A stretch of 60,000 bases of DNA from Adiantum capillus-veneris (GCA_014529385.2 CM043960.1:121493543-121553542), one strand, 5' to 3'; shown: positions 1-11,194, numbered from the stretch's first letter. A program made the numbers and translations. Notes: a model not told the origin generated them from the sequence alone.

Positions 1-574
1 ATTCTTTTACCATTCAATAGTATTGTAATTAAATTAGACTCAATCTTCTCTCACATTAAGATGTGATTAAGGCTAAAATTAAACCGTCATTAGGCCAATA
101 AGAAGAGAATTTTCTATCACACATGCCTGCGGTAATTCTGCATCTTCAAATCGCACTAGGAAAGTGATTGAGCTTGCTTACTTCATCTCTCTTGTAAATC
201 AATTAGTAAAATTCTGAATTTCTTAATCAGCTAAGCCAAGTGATTAACTTTAGAGCCAGTTCCCATAAGGCAAGTAAAGAATTACTCATAAAATTGCTAG
301 GTCTCGAAGGAAAAATCTAATCTCTTGCATAAGGAGGATTCTTTAATGATTCTAATCTGCCAATTGGTTTGTTATGATACTCTCGGACCTTAGATTTTTT
401 CTTCAAGTTTATCATTTAAAGTAGTGAGTGTAAAATGGCCCCGATTAAGAGAACTCGCTTTGGTGGTGCCCACGACTGCGAGGCGGGAACGAGCAATGTG
501 AACGGAAAGGGAAAAGCTCCCATGGACGAACAAGCACCGGCCATCTCACGAGCCGTTGACGAAGAAATGGAAGA
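1..574 (+). repeat. Element B 5' LTR, left piece
   Basis: This stretch is nearly identical to 16164-16735 inside the 3' LTR of the same element, so it is LTR sequence whose beginning lies outside the window. It ends at the GAAGA target site (570-574), where element A1 is inserted. The LTR resumes at 9280. No coding content is credible here. Confidence 0.9.
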
Positions 575-2143
575 TGTAATGGAATTGGCCTATTTAATTT
601 GAGAGTAGCGGAAATTAATGAGAGTACTTTTGCGAAATGACTTTGTGAGCATAGCAAGTGAACATAATTGAAGATAGCAACATAATCATAACAATTAGTT
701 AACTTGGCATGAACAATACTTTTGCAAGAGAGAGAATTTAGAGAACATGACAACAATTGAGGACCGGATTTAGGTGGAGCTGGTCCCACCCTCCAATAGG
801 CATTTGTATTATGATTTCTCCCATTAAGAGATACTTGTTACAATACAATCTTTGTGTTCCTTGTGACCTAGGTGATGCAATGAAGATGGAAAGCTTCATG
901 CATCACAAACATAACATAAACTTGAAGAAAGCTTTAACTATCCCAAGCCTCACTCCCAAGACCTCAAACACCTTCGAAGGTGGAGAGAAGCAGGGAATGA
1001 GGGTAGGGAAGAGGAAGAAGAAACATTTCGTAGGAGAAAGAATTAGTTCCTCTACTTATCATAACTCTTGTTGCTACCATACATAATAGCATAGTAATGA
1101 AGAAGAAGGAGATGGCAAGCTTAAGCATTGAAGCATGGCTCTTGGTTGGATTTGCACTTCATATCCAAGAGTGTTGGTGTAGGCTCTCAACCTCTACTTG
1201 CTTGGAGAAGGAGAGGGAGCTCTTGCACTTTGCATAGAACACAATGAGAGTGTTTGTGAGTGTGTGTGGGTGAGTATACCCCCTAAGCAACCCCCCTCCT
1301 TGCTAGGTCGACCCCCTCTTCTAGCTCATCATTGAAGCTCATTGGCTCATTCCAAGCCTAGCCAATCACAAGCTTGAGCCATTTCTAGCAATAGGTGTAG
1401 TCTTGGGACAAGTGCCCCCCTTTCCCCTTTGAGAGAGAGGACTTGATAAATGCAAAAACAATTAGATAATTGTTGTAAATTATCATTGGACCTCTTTTAA
1501 TCCTAGCCAATAGAGTTCAAGCACCTCATGGGGGTAACATGGGTAGGGCTCGACATGTGTCCCTGTTGCCTCTTTAAGATTGGGCTTTCCTTGAGAGTGT
1601 GTGTGTGTGTTCTCTCTCTAGCCCCTAAGAAAAGGGCTCGCCCCCCTCTTTGTAGGGATCTTTTTGACCTTTGGTGCTTAAGCACGTTAGTCATCAAGCA
1701 TGACTAAGCACTTGGACTAGGGGTGTTCCCACAAGCATCTCAGGCAAGCATGTCAAAGCACCTCAAGCACCTTAATCATGCAGCAGGTCAAGTACCTCAA
1801 GCACCTTAATCAAGCACCTCAAGCACAACAAGCACCTCGAGCTTGGGCCGGCGGGTTACCACCTCAAGCTCATACCTAGCTTACCTAAGGTCAAAGGACT
1901 TTTACACACATTATTGGAGGTCTTCAATGAAGCTAACCCTAAGGTCTTATGCTCCATTGGTTAGCCTTGCTCTTTGATAGACCATCTCTCATTTGGGCCC
2001 CTTTACTATTGGCCCTGTGTTGAGATAGATCTATAAGCACATATCTATATCTTAACACTTGTTCTCGTTCATTCTCCCACATTAAGTGATCAATTTAATA
2101 TGAGAAAATCATTTGGGTTGGTTAGATATTAGATTTTATGGCA
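575..2143 (-). repeat. A1 3' LTR (left copy)
   Basis: This 1,569-bp LTR matches 7703-9279 with only scattered substitutions and small indels. It has TG...CA ends as read on the plus strand. It contains a short TG microsatellite near 1597-1610 and a run of degenerate AAGCACCTC repeats near 1745-1838, both shared by all family-A LTRs here. Confidence 0.93.
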
Positions 2144-2156
2144 TTACCTCTCTCTT
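2144..2156 (-). other. A1 polypurine tract
   Basis: Read on the minus strand, the bases immediately before the LTR are AAGAGAGAGGTAA. This is purine-rich and in the expected place for the plus-strand primer of reverse transcription. It supports the minus orientation of the element. Confidence 0.75.
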
Positions 2157-2505
2157 GAAATCATAGTCGTCCTCCTTGACTATGAGGTAGAAGAGATAAA
2201 GACTTAGTCATTAGTCAATTTTAATTAGCGGGTAGAGGATCCCTTTTTACCCTACGACATCTTTCCACGATGGATGACTAATCCATTTGGTGCTTGGGAG
2301 ACATAGATGCCGCAAGCATGTCTGCTCTTTAGTCCATTTCATTCTCCCAAAGTAGAGTGACAAATTCTACTTGGTGTTTGTGAGACGTGGTCATCACAAA
2401 CATGATTCTAAGCATGCATACTAGTTAAATTTGTGCACAATTAAAAAGAGGACTAGTCTTATAAGACAAAAACATGAGTCATTTAAAAGAAATTTGTACA
2501 TTTGC

Positions 2506-2976
2506 TTACTCTAATGTAGCATTGTAAGCATTGACAAGGTTCATACTATCCTTAAGCTGTATTCCTTGCATCCATCTAGCATCTTCAAAAGGATAATTTT
2601 TGAACTTAATAAGATACTGTCGGATAATCTTACCATGTCGTAGTACCTTGTCTTCATGCCGAAGGACAGCTTCGGGTTGTAGCACCTCTTCTTGGTCTTC
2701 AACTTCGGGAGGGTCTTCAATAATTGGTTCAGTTGGTGGCTCTCCTTTGTAGGGCTTAAGTAGGCTTACATGAAAGGCATTGTGTATGAGCTAATGGTTG
2801 GGCAACTTGAGTTGATAAGCCATCTCATTGATGGGCTTCAAGATTTGGAAAGGACCATAGTATCTTTTTGCTAGTTTAGCATAATACTTTTGATGGCCCA
2901 TAGGATTTTTGCCCATCGTTTGCCTTAATCGAGCCTTAGGAAACTTGAGTAAGACCCAATCATTTTCTTTGAACAT
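2506..2976 (-). pseudogene. A1 integrase C-terminus with chromodomain
   Basis: This is the last part of the pol polyprotein, ending at a TAA at 2506-2508. The first portion reads as the integrase C-terminal module (YYGPFQIL, then HVSLLKPY near 2730-2760). The final portion near 2545-2640 resembles a chromodomain core (YLIKFKNYP, then EDARWM), the module chromoviruses use to target heterochromatin. An in-frame TAG follows KLPNH near 2790 and another stop separates this block from the integrase core at about 2975. The chromodomain is divergent: the usual TWE is ARWM. It is a pseudogene remnant; the domain call is by motif only. Confidence 0.75.
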
Positions 2977-3900
2977 TTAGGCTCGTCTGTGCTTATCAGC
3001 AGTAGCTTTTTGCCTTTGTTGAGAGATGGATATAGCCTCCCTAATATTTTGAAAAGGTTCTTGTAGGTCACGGCTATACTCATCAACGGCGAAGATCTTC
3101 CCATGTACTTTGAGTAGCAAGGGACTTTTAGGTCTTCCCTCAATGATCTCAAAAGGTGCTTTTCCCGTAGAAGTATGTACAGTATTGTTGTAGGCATACT
3201 CTACAAGAGGTAAGTAATTTTCCCATTGTGAGCGTTGATCTACTTCGGTAACATAAGTCTTAAGTAGATTGAGTATCATAAGATTGGCTATCTCACTTTG
3301 GCCATCCGTTTGTGGGTGATAGGCTGAAGAGAAATTCAATCTTGTTCCTAGATTTTCAAAGAGACCTTTCCAGAAATTACTGGTCATTCTAGGATCTCTA
3401 TCTGACACGATGGATGTGGGTAATCCATGGGGCTTGAAAATCTGAGATATGAAGAGAGTTGCCATTTGATGTGCCTTAATAGTCTTTTTGACAGGAATAA
3501 AATGTGCTTGCTTGCTAAACCTGTCAACTATTGTCCATATTCCTGTATTCCCGTGGATAGACTTGGGTAATCCAAAGATGACATCCATGGATATACTCTC
3601 CCATGGTGAATTTGGAATAGGCAATGGCTGGAGTAATCCAAGTTGCTTCCCTCTATCATACTTGGTCTTTTGGCATACTACACATTTTGAAACATACTCT
3701 TCTATGTCCACTTTCATGGTAGGCCAATAGAAGTACGTCTCTACTCCTCGGAGAGTAGGTTGAATACCTCTATGCCCCACATATGGAGGAGCATGGGATT
3801 CATACATAACTTTCTTACGAAGGGAATGGGTAACACATAGCCTATTGCCGTGGAGAAGATAACCATCCTGCAAGGTGAATGTTCCTCTTTCTTTCCCAAA
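2977..3900 (-). pseudogene. A1 integrase
   Basis: This is a retroviral-type integrase that joins element cDNA to chromosomal DNA. In the 298-residue open stretch the zinc-binding module is H27, H34, C64, C67. The catalytic core is D97 (SMDVI), D158 (VSDRD) and E194 (GQSE). The last two are separated by 35 residues, matching the D,D-35-E signature, and all catalytic residues are present. The stretch joins the upstream RNase H frame through a frameshift near 3870 and ends at a TAA just before the C-terminal module. It is therefore an intact core in a broken polyprotein. Confidence 0.9.
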
Positions 3901-4480
3901 GCAAGGGCTGACATTATGTCTCTAAAGTTCGGGTCAGTAGCATACTCATCTATCATAGAGGATAGATCATTGTGAGTAGCTATAGACACCGCATTAACTT
4001 TGGGTCTTCGTGAAAGTGCATCAGCCACTTGATTGTGCCTACCAGCTATGTGAGCAATATGGAAATTAAATTGTGAAAGAAAATTTGCCCACCTCATTTG
4101 TTTGTTGGAAAGCTTGGTTTGCGTCATGAAATACTTGAGACTGGTGGTCGGTTCGTAGGAATAAATGGAGTCCCCAATAGGTAGTGCTTCCATGTGTCTA
4201 GGGCATGTAGAACAGCTAAAAAATCTTTCTCATAAATGCCCAAGACTCGCTCATCAATATTGAGCCTTCGGCTCTCATATGCTATGGCATGCCCTTCTTG
4301 AAGCAAAACTGCTCCAAGGCAATCACCACAAGCATCACATTGGACCTTAAATGGCTTTGAGAGATCCGGAAGCACGAGGACTGGTTGGGAAGTAAGCTTC
4401 TCTTTGAGCTTTTCAAAAGCATTTTGCTACTTAGCAGTCCATACAAACTTAACGTTCTTCTTAGTTAAGTCGTGTAGTGG
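3741..4480 (-). pseudogene. A1 RNase H and connector
   Basis: This is the RNase H domain that removes RNA from the RNA/DNA hybrid. Visible motifs are QCDACGDCLGAVL with the first catalytic Asp, IAYESRRL, the E-containing YEKDFLAVLHAL block, and the closing GRHNQVADALSRRP. The domain is split over two reading frames with a shift near 4150-4175, where the third catalytic Asp would lie. A further shift near 3870 separates it from the integrase. The order and spacing after RT are normal for Ty3/gypsy. Confidence 0.85.
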
Positions 4481-4514
4481 TCCGACTACTTGAGAGAATT
4501 TTGCTATGAAGCGT

Positions 4515-6281
4515 CTATAGTATGCGTCTGTAGTATGCGCACATACCAACAAAGCTTCTTAGCTCATGTAGATTTCTTGGGTTAGGCCATGCTTTTATTA
4601 CCTCTAACTTTGATGGATCCATTTGGATACCATCTTTAGAGATAATATGACCTAGGTATTGAATCTCTTGAAGGAAGAATTCTCTTTTCTTTTGGTTAAG
4701 AAAAATCTTGTTCTCCCTCAATGCTTGAAAAATCACTTGGAGATGTTGCTTATAATCCTCCAAAGACTTGGAGTAGATGATGATATCATCAAAGAACACT
4801 CCAGTGAATTTACGGTATGGCTTAAAAATTTTCTCCATCAAACGATTGAACGTAGCTGGTGCATTAGTCAAGCCAAAAGGCATGACTAGATATTCATAAA
4901 GACCAAACGTTGTGCAAAACGCTGTCTTTAAGATATCTTCATCCACTATCCTTATTTGATGATAGCCACTCTTAAGGTCAATCCTACTGAAGTAGGTCGA
5001 GCCTTGTAGCTTATTAAACAGATCTTCTACCCGAGGTACGGGAAATCTGTTTTTGATAGTGATATGGTTTAGTGCTCGATAGTCCACACACATACGGTAT
5101 GTACCATCTTTCTTTTGCACTAAAAGGACTGGAGAACAAAAGGGAGAGGAACTAGGCGTCACCATACCTTTGTCTACCAGCTCTTGTACTTGCCTCATGA
5201 TCTCCTCTTGTTGAGCTTGTGAGACTCGACAAGGAGGCTTGTTAGGTGGTGAGCTTCCAAGAAGGAGCTCAGCACGATGGTCATCATCCCCTCGTTTTGG
5301 AGGTAAGTCCATAGGGATATCATCGATGAACACATCTTGGAATCCTTTTAGAAAATTAGACAAGTCTAACTCTTCTTGATTCCTACCATTTACATTTGAT
5401 GAAACATTAGTATCTTTTAGAGACTCTTTGACAAAAATCATGTACGCAGAAACTGAGCTCTTCATTGACTTATCAAAAGCAAGAGGATTTACAAGTGGAA
5501 TAGTGCGACCACGCTCAGTAGAATCTATATACATGTTCTTTCCCTTGTAGGTCAAGTAGGTTCTCCTTTCAAGGAACTTCATGTTGGCAGCCATGTGATC
5601 AAACCATGGTGCCCCTAGGATAACATCCTCGTGTTGGAGAGGAGAGATGAAGAAGTCTTCCTTGTCGACATAGCTTTGGACATGAAGCCTCAACTTCCCA
5701 ATCAAGGGAGTAACGGAGGCTTGTTGTCCCTTGAAAGCTGCATCAGCCACTACTATATCTCCCATCTCAAAAGCTTGAATGCCCAACTTGGTGGCCAACT
5801 CCATTGATATGAAGTTAAGACTAGAGCCAGGGTCAAACAAGATGAAGGCATCATGCTCTCTTACCTTTCCCCAAGCATAGGAAAGTGATGATCCTTTGCA
5901 ATGAGCATCCTCTTTTGGAGCTTCGATGGTGGAAGCCCCATTGCGAGTATTCTTTTTGGGGCAAGAACAATAACCATGCCCTTTCTCCCCACACTTGAAA
6001 CACTTATGGTCCTTGCGAAAAGCTTCAAGCTCTTCAGGAGAGAGTTTGTTTTTACCTTTGTAAACTCCCTTCTCCTTGGACCGATTTTTGTTGTTGTTGG
6101 AATTGACTTGGGAAGTATTTTGAACATTGGTTTTTCCCTTTGCATCATTTTTGTCTTTGTTTTCCATGGGCTTGACATTACGTCTAGCCCCTTGATGGAA
6201 ATTGATGCGTGAAGCAACCATGGTGTGATGGATTACTTTGCTAATAGTACCAGGACGTTGAGAGTTGATGTATTCGGCCAT
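4515..6281 (-). pseudogene. A1 gag C-terminus, protease and reverse transcriptase
   Basis: This 588-codon open stretch carries three domains. A nucleic-acid-binding CCHC knuckle has C94, C97, H102 and C107. A retropepsin-like protease has D150-P-G (normally D-S/T-G) and ILGAPW at 221-226. The reverse transcriptase has [11 protein letters not shown] near 395-405, MPFGLTNAP near 467-475, and the catalytic FFDD at 497-500. The frame ends abruptly after AYYRR because a 13-bp tandem duplication (about 4515-4545) shifts the frame. The initiating Met here is arbitrary: the frame is separated from upstream gag by a TAG at about 6306. Confidence 0.93.
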
Positions 6282-7285
6282 CTCTTCAGGTAATCCCGCA
6301 CAGAATTGCTACCTTTGCTCGGCAAAGTCTATCTTTTGAAAGACAGTAGCCTTGAGATGTAAATTCCAAAACTTGTCTACATATTTGTGGATAGACTCAT
6401 GGGAGAGGAGCTTCAAGCTGCGCCATTCAGTAAGCACTTTGTTCTTTGCATCGCTTGCAAGGAATTGCTTCATGATGGAAACTCGTAGAGTTTTCCATGT
6501 CTTTGGGGCTTCATCATTGCCATGAAGGCTAGCCCACCATTGACGAGCTGATTTTTGGAAGTGCATAGCTACATGGCGTAGCTTGGAGGACTCTGTGAAG
6601 CCCTCATCTCCAAAGGCCGCATCAAATTGCTGGATGAAGGCCAACACTTTGTCGGTAGCACCGAAGGTCCCATCATAGATGAGAAAAGAGATACTCTTTC
6701 CTCCCTCCTTGAACTTCTTTAGCTTTTGTGACCTTCGCCATGCAGGAAATGATTTGCGATGTCCTCCCCTCTTGTATTCTCTAGGAGAATAGCCATAACT
6801 TTCGTCGGAAGAGGAGGAAGGTGAAGAAGAAGGAGAAGAGGGTGACCTCTTCCTAGCCCTTTTCTTCCTTTGTTTCCTCTCTTGCCTTTCAGAGTGATGA
6901 GGAGAAGGACTATTTGTTGATCTTTTCCTCTGGGAGGAGTGGGCAATCGTCTAGACCGCCGTCTTCGTGGAGCCACATCTTCAGAGGAACTTAAACTTTC
7001 ATTGCTTTCTTGCTCTTTGGATTCCTCCGCTCGAATTGGAGAGAGTCTTCTTTTGGGGGTCTCTTCAAGAGGCCTCCTAAGCTCTCTCTCCTCTTGGAGA
7101 GGAAGGGAAATTCCATAAGCACGAAGTTGTTGAGTAACTTCAGCTTGCAAAGCAGGGTTGCCCATAGCTTGCTACAACCTAGTGACGAGATAATTCACAA
7201 ACATGGGAGCATCATCGTTAGCACCTTCATGTGCAAAATCAAAGCTATCAATGTTCATTCTACTCTCTTGATTATTGTCAGCCAT
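6282..7285 (-). pseudogene. A1 gag N-terminal region
   Basis: This is the structural Gag protein, which packages element RNA. I place the start at the ATG of MADNNQES (7283-7285) because this start is shared by all three family-A copies. Near 6720-6960 lies an Arg/Ser-rich segment. The core gag motif (QFDAAFGDEGF, then ARQWW) lies near 6540-6640. Two in-frame stops break it relative to copy E: one near 7173 (CAG to TAG in the LQQ context) and one near 6306 (also CAG to TAG). There is also a frame change in the Arg-rich segment. Confidence 0.88.
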
Positions 7286-7689
7286 GTTAACAAAATTTAT
7301 GTATGTACTTAGTGTATGCTTTGGAAATTCAAAACCTTAGTTGTTGCCACTCCTCTTAGCCTTTGAAAATCGGCTCTTAAGTATCTACACCCACAGCTCG
7401 AAGTGGTTGATTATAGAGAGTAGAGGAGTAGGTCTAACATAGCAGAGTTGCCAAGGGCTAGCTCCTTTCTGACTTCTTATGGCTCAATAATGGTAAAGCC
7501 GTAGGAAAGTCTAAAAAGACTCCATTATTAAGTCCAAAGCTCCCGACGTGTGCACCATCCCCCACATAGTGAGCTCAACAAAACCGATATTAGATCCCAG
7601 TTCCACTTACCCTAATATAATTAACAACATCAACCATTTATAGGCTACTTAAGGACCTCTCTTCTTAAGCAAGAAAAGAGAAACCAAAT

Positions 7690-7701
7690 GCTCTGATACC
7701 A
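7690..7701 (-). other. A1 primer binding site (initiator tRNA-Met)
   Basis: The minus strand reads TGGTATCAGAGC two bases inside the right LTR. This is the standard plant initiator-methionine tRNA primer site. It fixes the right LTR as the 5' LTR. Confidence 0.92.
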
Positions 7702-7702
7702 A

Positions 7703-9279
7703 TGTAATGGAATTGGCCTATTTAATTTGAGAGTAGCGGAAATTAATGAGAGTACTTTTGAGAAATGACTTTGTGAGCATAGCGGGTGAACATAATTGAA
7801 GATAGCGACATAATCATAACAATTAGTTAACTTGGCATGAACAATACTTTTGCAAGAGAGAGAATTTAGAGAACATGACAACATTTGAGGACCGGATTTA
7901 TGTGGAGCTGGTCCCACCCTCCAATAGGCATTTGTATTATGATTTCTCCCATTAAGAGAGACTTGTTACAATACAATCTTTGTGTTCCTTGTGACCTAGG
8001 TGATGCAATGAAGATGGAAATCTTCATGCATCACAAACATAACATAAACTTGAAGAAATCTTTAACTATCCCAAGCCTCAGTCCCAAGACCTCAAACACC
8101 TTCGAAGGTGGAGAGAGCTAGCAGGGAATGAGGGTAGGGAAGAGGAAGAAGAAACATTTCGTAGGAGAAAGAATTAGTTCCTCACTTATCATAACTCTTG
8201 TTGCTACCATACATAATAGCATAGTAATGAAGAAGAAGGAGATGGCAAGCTTAAGCATTGAAGCATGGCTCTTGGTTGGATTTGTACTTCATATCCAAGA
8301 GTGTTGGTGTAGGCTCTCAACCTCTACTTGCTTGGAGAAGGAGAGGGAGCTCTTGCACTTTGCATAGCACACAATGAGAGTGTTTGTGAGTGTGTGTGGG
8401 TGAGTATACCCCCTAAGCAACCCCCCCCCTTGCTAGGTCGACCCCCCCATCTAGCTCATCATTGAAGCTCATTGGCTCATGCCAAGCCTAGACAATCACA
8501 AGCTTGAGCCATTTCTAGCAATAGGTGTAGTCTTGGGACAAGTGCCCCCCTTTCCCCTTTGAGAGAGAGGACTTGATAAATGTAAAAACAATTAGATAAT
8601 TGTTGTAAATTATCATTGGACCCCTTTTAATCCTAGCCAATAGAGTTCAAGCACCTCATGGGGGTAACATGGGTAGGGCTCGACATGTGTCCCTGTTGCC
8701 TCTTTAAGATTGGGCTTTCCTTGAGAGAGAGTGTGTGTGTGTGTGTTCTCTCTCTAGCCCCTAAGAAAAGGGCTCGCCCCCCTCTTTGTAGGGATCTTTT
8801 TGACCTTTGGTGCTTAAGCACGTTAGTCATCAAGCATGACTAAGCACTTGGACTAGGGGTGTTCCCACAAGCATCTCAGGCAAGCATGTCAAAGCACCTC
8901 AAGCACCTTAATCATGCAGCAGGTCAAGTACCTCAAGCACCTTAATCAAGCACCTCAAGAATGACAAGCACCTCGAGCTTGGGCCGGCGGGTTCCCACCT
9001 CAAGCTCAGACCTAGCTTACCTAAGGTCAAAGGACTTTTACACACATTATTGGAGGTCTTCAATGAAGCTAACCCTAAGGTCTTATGCTCCATTGGTTAG
9101 CCTTGCTCTTTGATAGACCATCTCTCATTTGGGTCCCTTTACTATTGGCCCCGTGTTGAGATAGATCTATAAGCACATATCTATATCTTAACACTTGTTC
9201 TCGTTCATTCTTCCACATTAAGTGATCAGTTTAATATGAGAAAATCATTTGGGTTGGTTAGATATTAGTTTTTATGACA
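7703..9279 (-). repeat. A1 5' LTR (right copy)
   Basis: This 1,577-bp partner of 575-2143 has the same ends and ends immediately before the second GAAGA at 9280. It keeps the TG microsatellite (about 8728-8745) and the degenerate AAGCACCTC cluster (about 8888-8975). The similarity to its partner is high, pointing to a relatively recent insertion. Confidence 0.93.
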
Positions 9280-10369
9280 GAAGAGGTAGGTCACAATTTT
9301 ATTCAGTTGTTTAATTAACATTGCATACGTTTAGCTAGGAAAGAACATATCCCCAAACATGTTGGAGAAATCCGACGGAAATCTCAGCATTTGAATTCAT
9401 TCTACATTTAAGTTTAAGGTAGGAAAGAAATGATTGATGGATATACTGTTTGCAATAGGAAAGAATGTCTGCTAGGGAAAATTTAGCTCGACATGTTCAT
9501 TCTATTTCCAATGTTGAATTAGTCCTGACCCCCCTACTGATCATAGGGGGCAGAGTTCCTCGTTAAGGGCTCTTGAATCCACGACTTGCTTTCTATGCGG
9601 TGGATACCCACGACTTGCTTTCTATACGGTGGGAACCCACGTCTTGCTTTCTATACGGTGGGAGTGTCCATGTCGTGCTTTCTATGCGGTGGACATACTT
9701 AGTTGTATGGGCAGCTAGGCGACAACGGGAGGAGTAAACTCTCGTTGGAGGGGGGATGTTGTACCTTCAGAACATTGGAATTTTAATGAATAAGTTTGAG
9801 TAGAATTTTTACTAGAGTACTGTCTTGGTGCCGCTTTGCAATACTGGTTGAAGGGATGTCTTAACGAACATTGTGAATCGGAATCTAATCAAGGAACTTT
9901 TATGTTGAACAACTTTTGTGGTAGTAATTAGGACACACAAGGAAGTGTGAGTGTGGGGATGGAAAGTGGGGGCTTGGCTCAGGTTGCCAATGCCTATGAG
10001 ATGGGTGGTCCCGATTGGTCGGGAACTCTCTATCCCCCATAGTGTTCAATTTGATATTAGTAATACTCATTGCCCCTAGAGCGGTGAAATCTCGAGAGTA
10101 CGTGCCTCTGAAACATGGAGAAAAAGGCACTCGGGGTTTAGCTCCTCTTGGAAGGTGGGTCTTAGGATCGCTAGATAGTTTAAATACGCTTCCCTTGCGA
10201 GGTGGAGCTAGATCTCATTGCTAGTAGGCTCGAGCTCGACTCACTTTGTGATGAGAGATCGTCCGCTAGCTGAACCCTGAACCACTTTGTTTGCTTCCGC
10301 TATAGATCTAGTGGCCACGAGGTTCACCATCAGATCCGCTGTTTGATACGGTGGGGTGGGGACCTCACA
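9280..10369 (+). repeat. Element B 5' LTR, right piece
   Basis: This resumes the LTR interrupted by A1 and aligns to 16731-17816. It ends with GGACCTCACA directly before the tRNA-Met primer site. It includes a four-copy minisatellite (9579-9692). Confidence 0.92.
9579..9692 (+). repeat. Four-copy minisatellite in element B 5' LTR
   Basis: About 29-bp units are built around CTTGCTTTCTAT(G/A)CGGTGG and are repeated four times with small differences. The same array occurs in the partner LTR at 17030-17143, so it was present when the element inserted. Confidence 0.85.
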
Positions 10370-10371
10370 CC

Positions 10372-10384
10372 TGGTATCAAAGCC
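10372..10384 (+). other. Element B primer binding site
   Basis: TGGTATCAAAGCC begins two bases after the LTR end. It matches the initiator tRNA-Met primer site with one mismatch (A for G). This sets element B on the plus strand. Confidence 0.88.
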
Positions 10385-10456
10385 TAGGTTAGGCTGGGAA
10401 ATAAAGTCGTACTGTTTGAATATTTAAAAAGGAACTGAAAGTATATAGGTAGCTGA

Positions 10457-10987
10457 TCCGAATTCCTTGCATTGGTGTTGCAGGAAGACTCCGTGCTCGA
10501 ATATGAGAAGTTCCAAGTGTTTGAGCTTATTTATGAGCAAGCTCGACGATCCCCAGTTTACCATTTCAGGCGAGATATCATGGAGATACTGATGAAGGCT
10601 CATACGCCACACTCCACTCGCATCAATAGAGGATGGGGACTTGATTGGACACTTCCAGGAGGGGTTTACTACATCAACGCTCGGAAGTTAGGATGATTGG
10701 CTACCGATTTGAAGAAGATACGTTGGGCAGAAGAGTTGAGGGTGGTGGAGTTATTCTACTTGTTGCCTACTCGATTGGACCTGACTGTCTCAGGAGACAC
10801 CAATCAAACCATCAACAACTGGCTCTTGGAAAAGGTCACCGAGGTGATCCCGGCGAACAGAGTCTGAACTTTTGGAGTACCAAAAGAGGAATCTCGGCTT
10901 GATATCTTAGTTTATTATCCACTCAAGGATGAGTACAGGAACTACTTCATGAACAAAGTAGTGCATCATGTGAACACCATCTCCTAG
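10457..10987 (+). pseudogene. Element B leader ORF between PBS and gag
   Basis: This is a 177-codon frame between the primer site and gag, broken only by two TGA codons (10694-10696 and 10865-10867) and ending at TAG 10985-10987. No ATG lies near its beginning. It could begin upstream by splicing (a TTGCAG precedes 10482) or at a non-ATG codon. The product would be hydrophilic and mildly acidic, with blocks such as FELIYEQARRSP and RLDILVYYPLKDEY. I see no known domain. It may be an N-terminal gag extension that has lost its connection, or a separate small ORF. Confidence 0.45.
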
Positions 10988-11194
10988 GCGTATTTTATAC
11001 GCAATCCAAAAAGCCATGTAATAAGTTGATCATCAGTTATCCTAAACCTTGAGGGGTTTCAATTGTAATAAATTTTCATCAATAAAGTGCTTTTTGTCTC
11101 TGAATCTATGTCTCTTGATAAAGACGAATCTATTTTGAAATCCAAGTAATGGTATCAAGAATCTCGTATAACCCATGTAGGCACCGCCTGTTGC
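10988..11194. other. Spacer between leader ORF and gag of element B
   Basis: This AT-rich spacer has AATAAA-like motifs near 11068 and 11080. Stops occur in the relevant frames. I see no coding or structural feature I can support. Confidence 0.4.

Larger units (their letters stand above)
575..9279 (-). mobile_element. Element A1: full-length Ty3/gypsy chromovirus
   Basis: The element is bounded by LTRs that begin TGTAATGG and end in CA, at 575-2143 and 7703-9279. It is flanked by a 5-bp target duplication GAAGA (570-574 and 9280-9284). On the minus strand a PBS matching initiator tRNA-Met follows the right LTR and a purine tract precedes the left LTR, so transcription ran right to left. Domain order is gag, CCHC knuckle, protease, RT, RNase H, integrase, chromodomain, typical of a chromovirus. 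Several stops and frameshifts break the polyprotein. It is inserted into the 5' LTR of element B. Confidence 0.95.

Noticed and set aside
4659-4889. Plus-strand ORFs opposite RT and gag (for example 4659-4889, 5901-6212, 29528-29860)
   Set aside because: They are antisense shadows of well-supported minus-strand domains.
11060-11090. AATAAA motifs as a host-gene polyadenylation site
   Set aside because: They lie within element B between its leader ORF and gag, and AT-rich sequence produces such motifs by chance.
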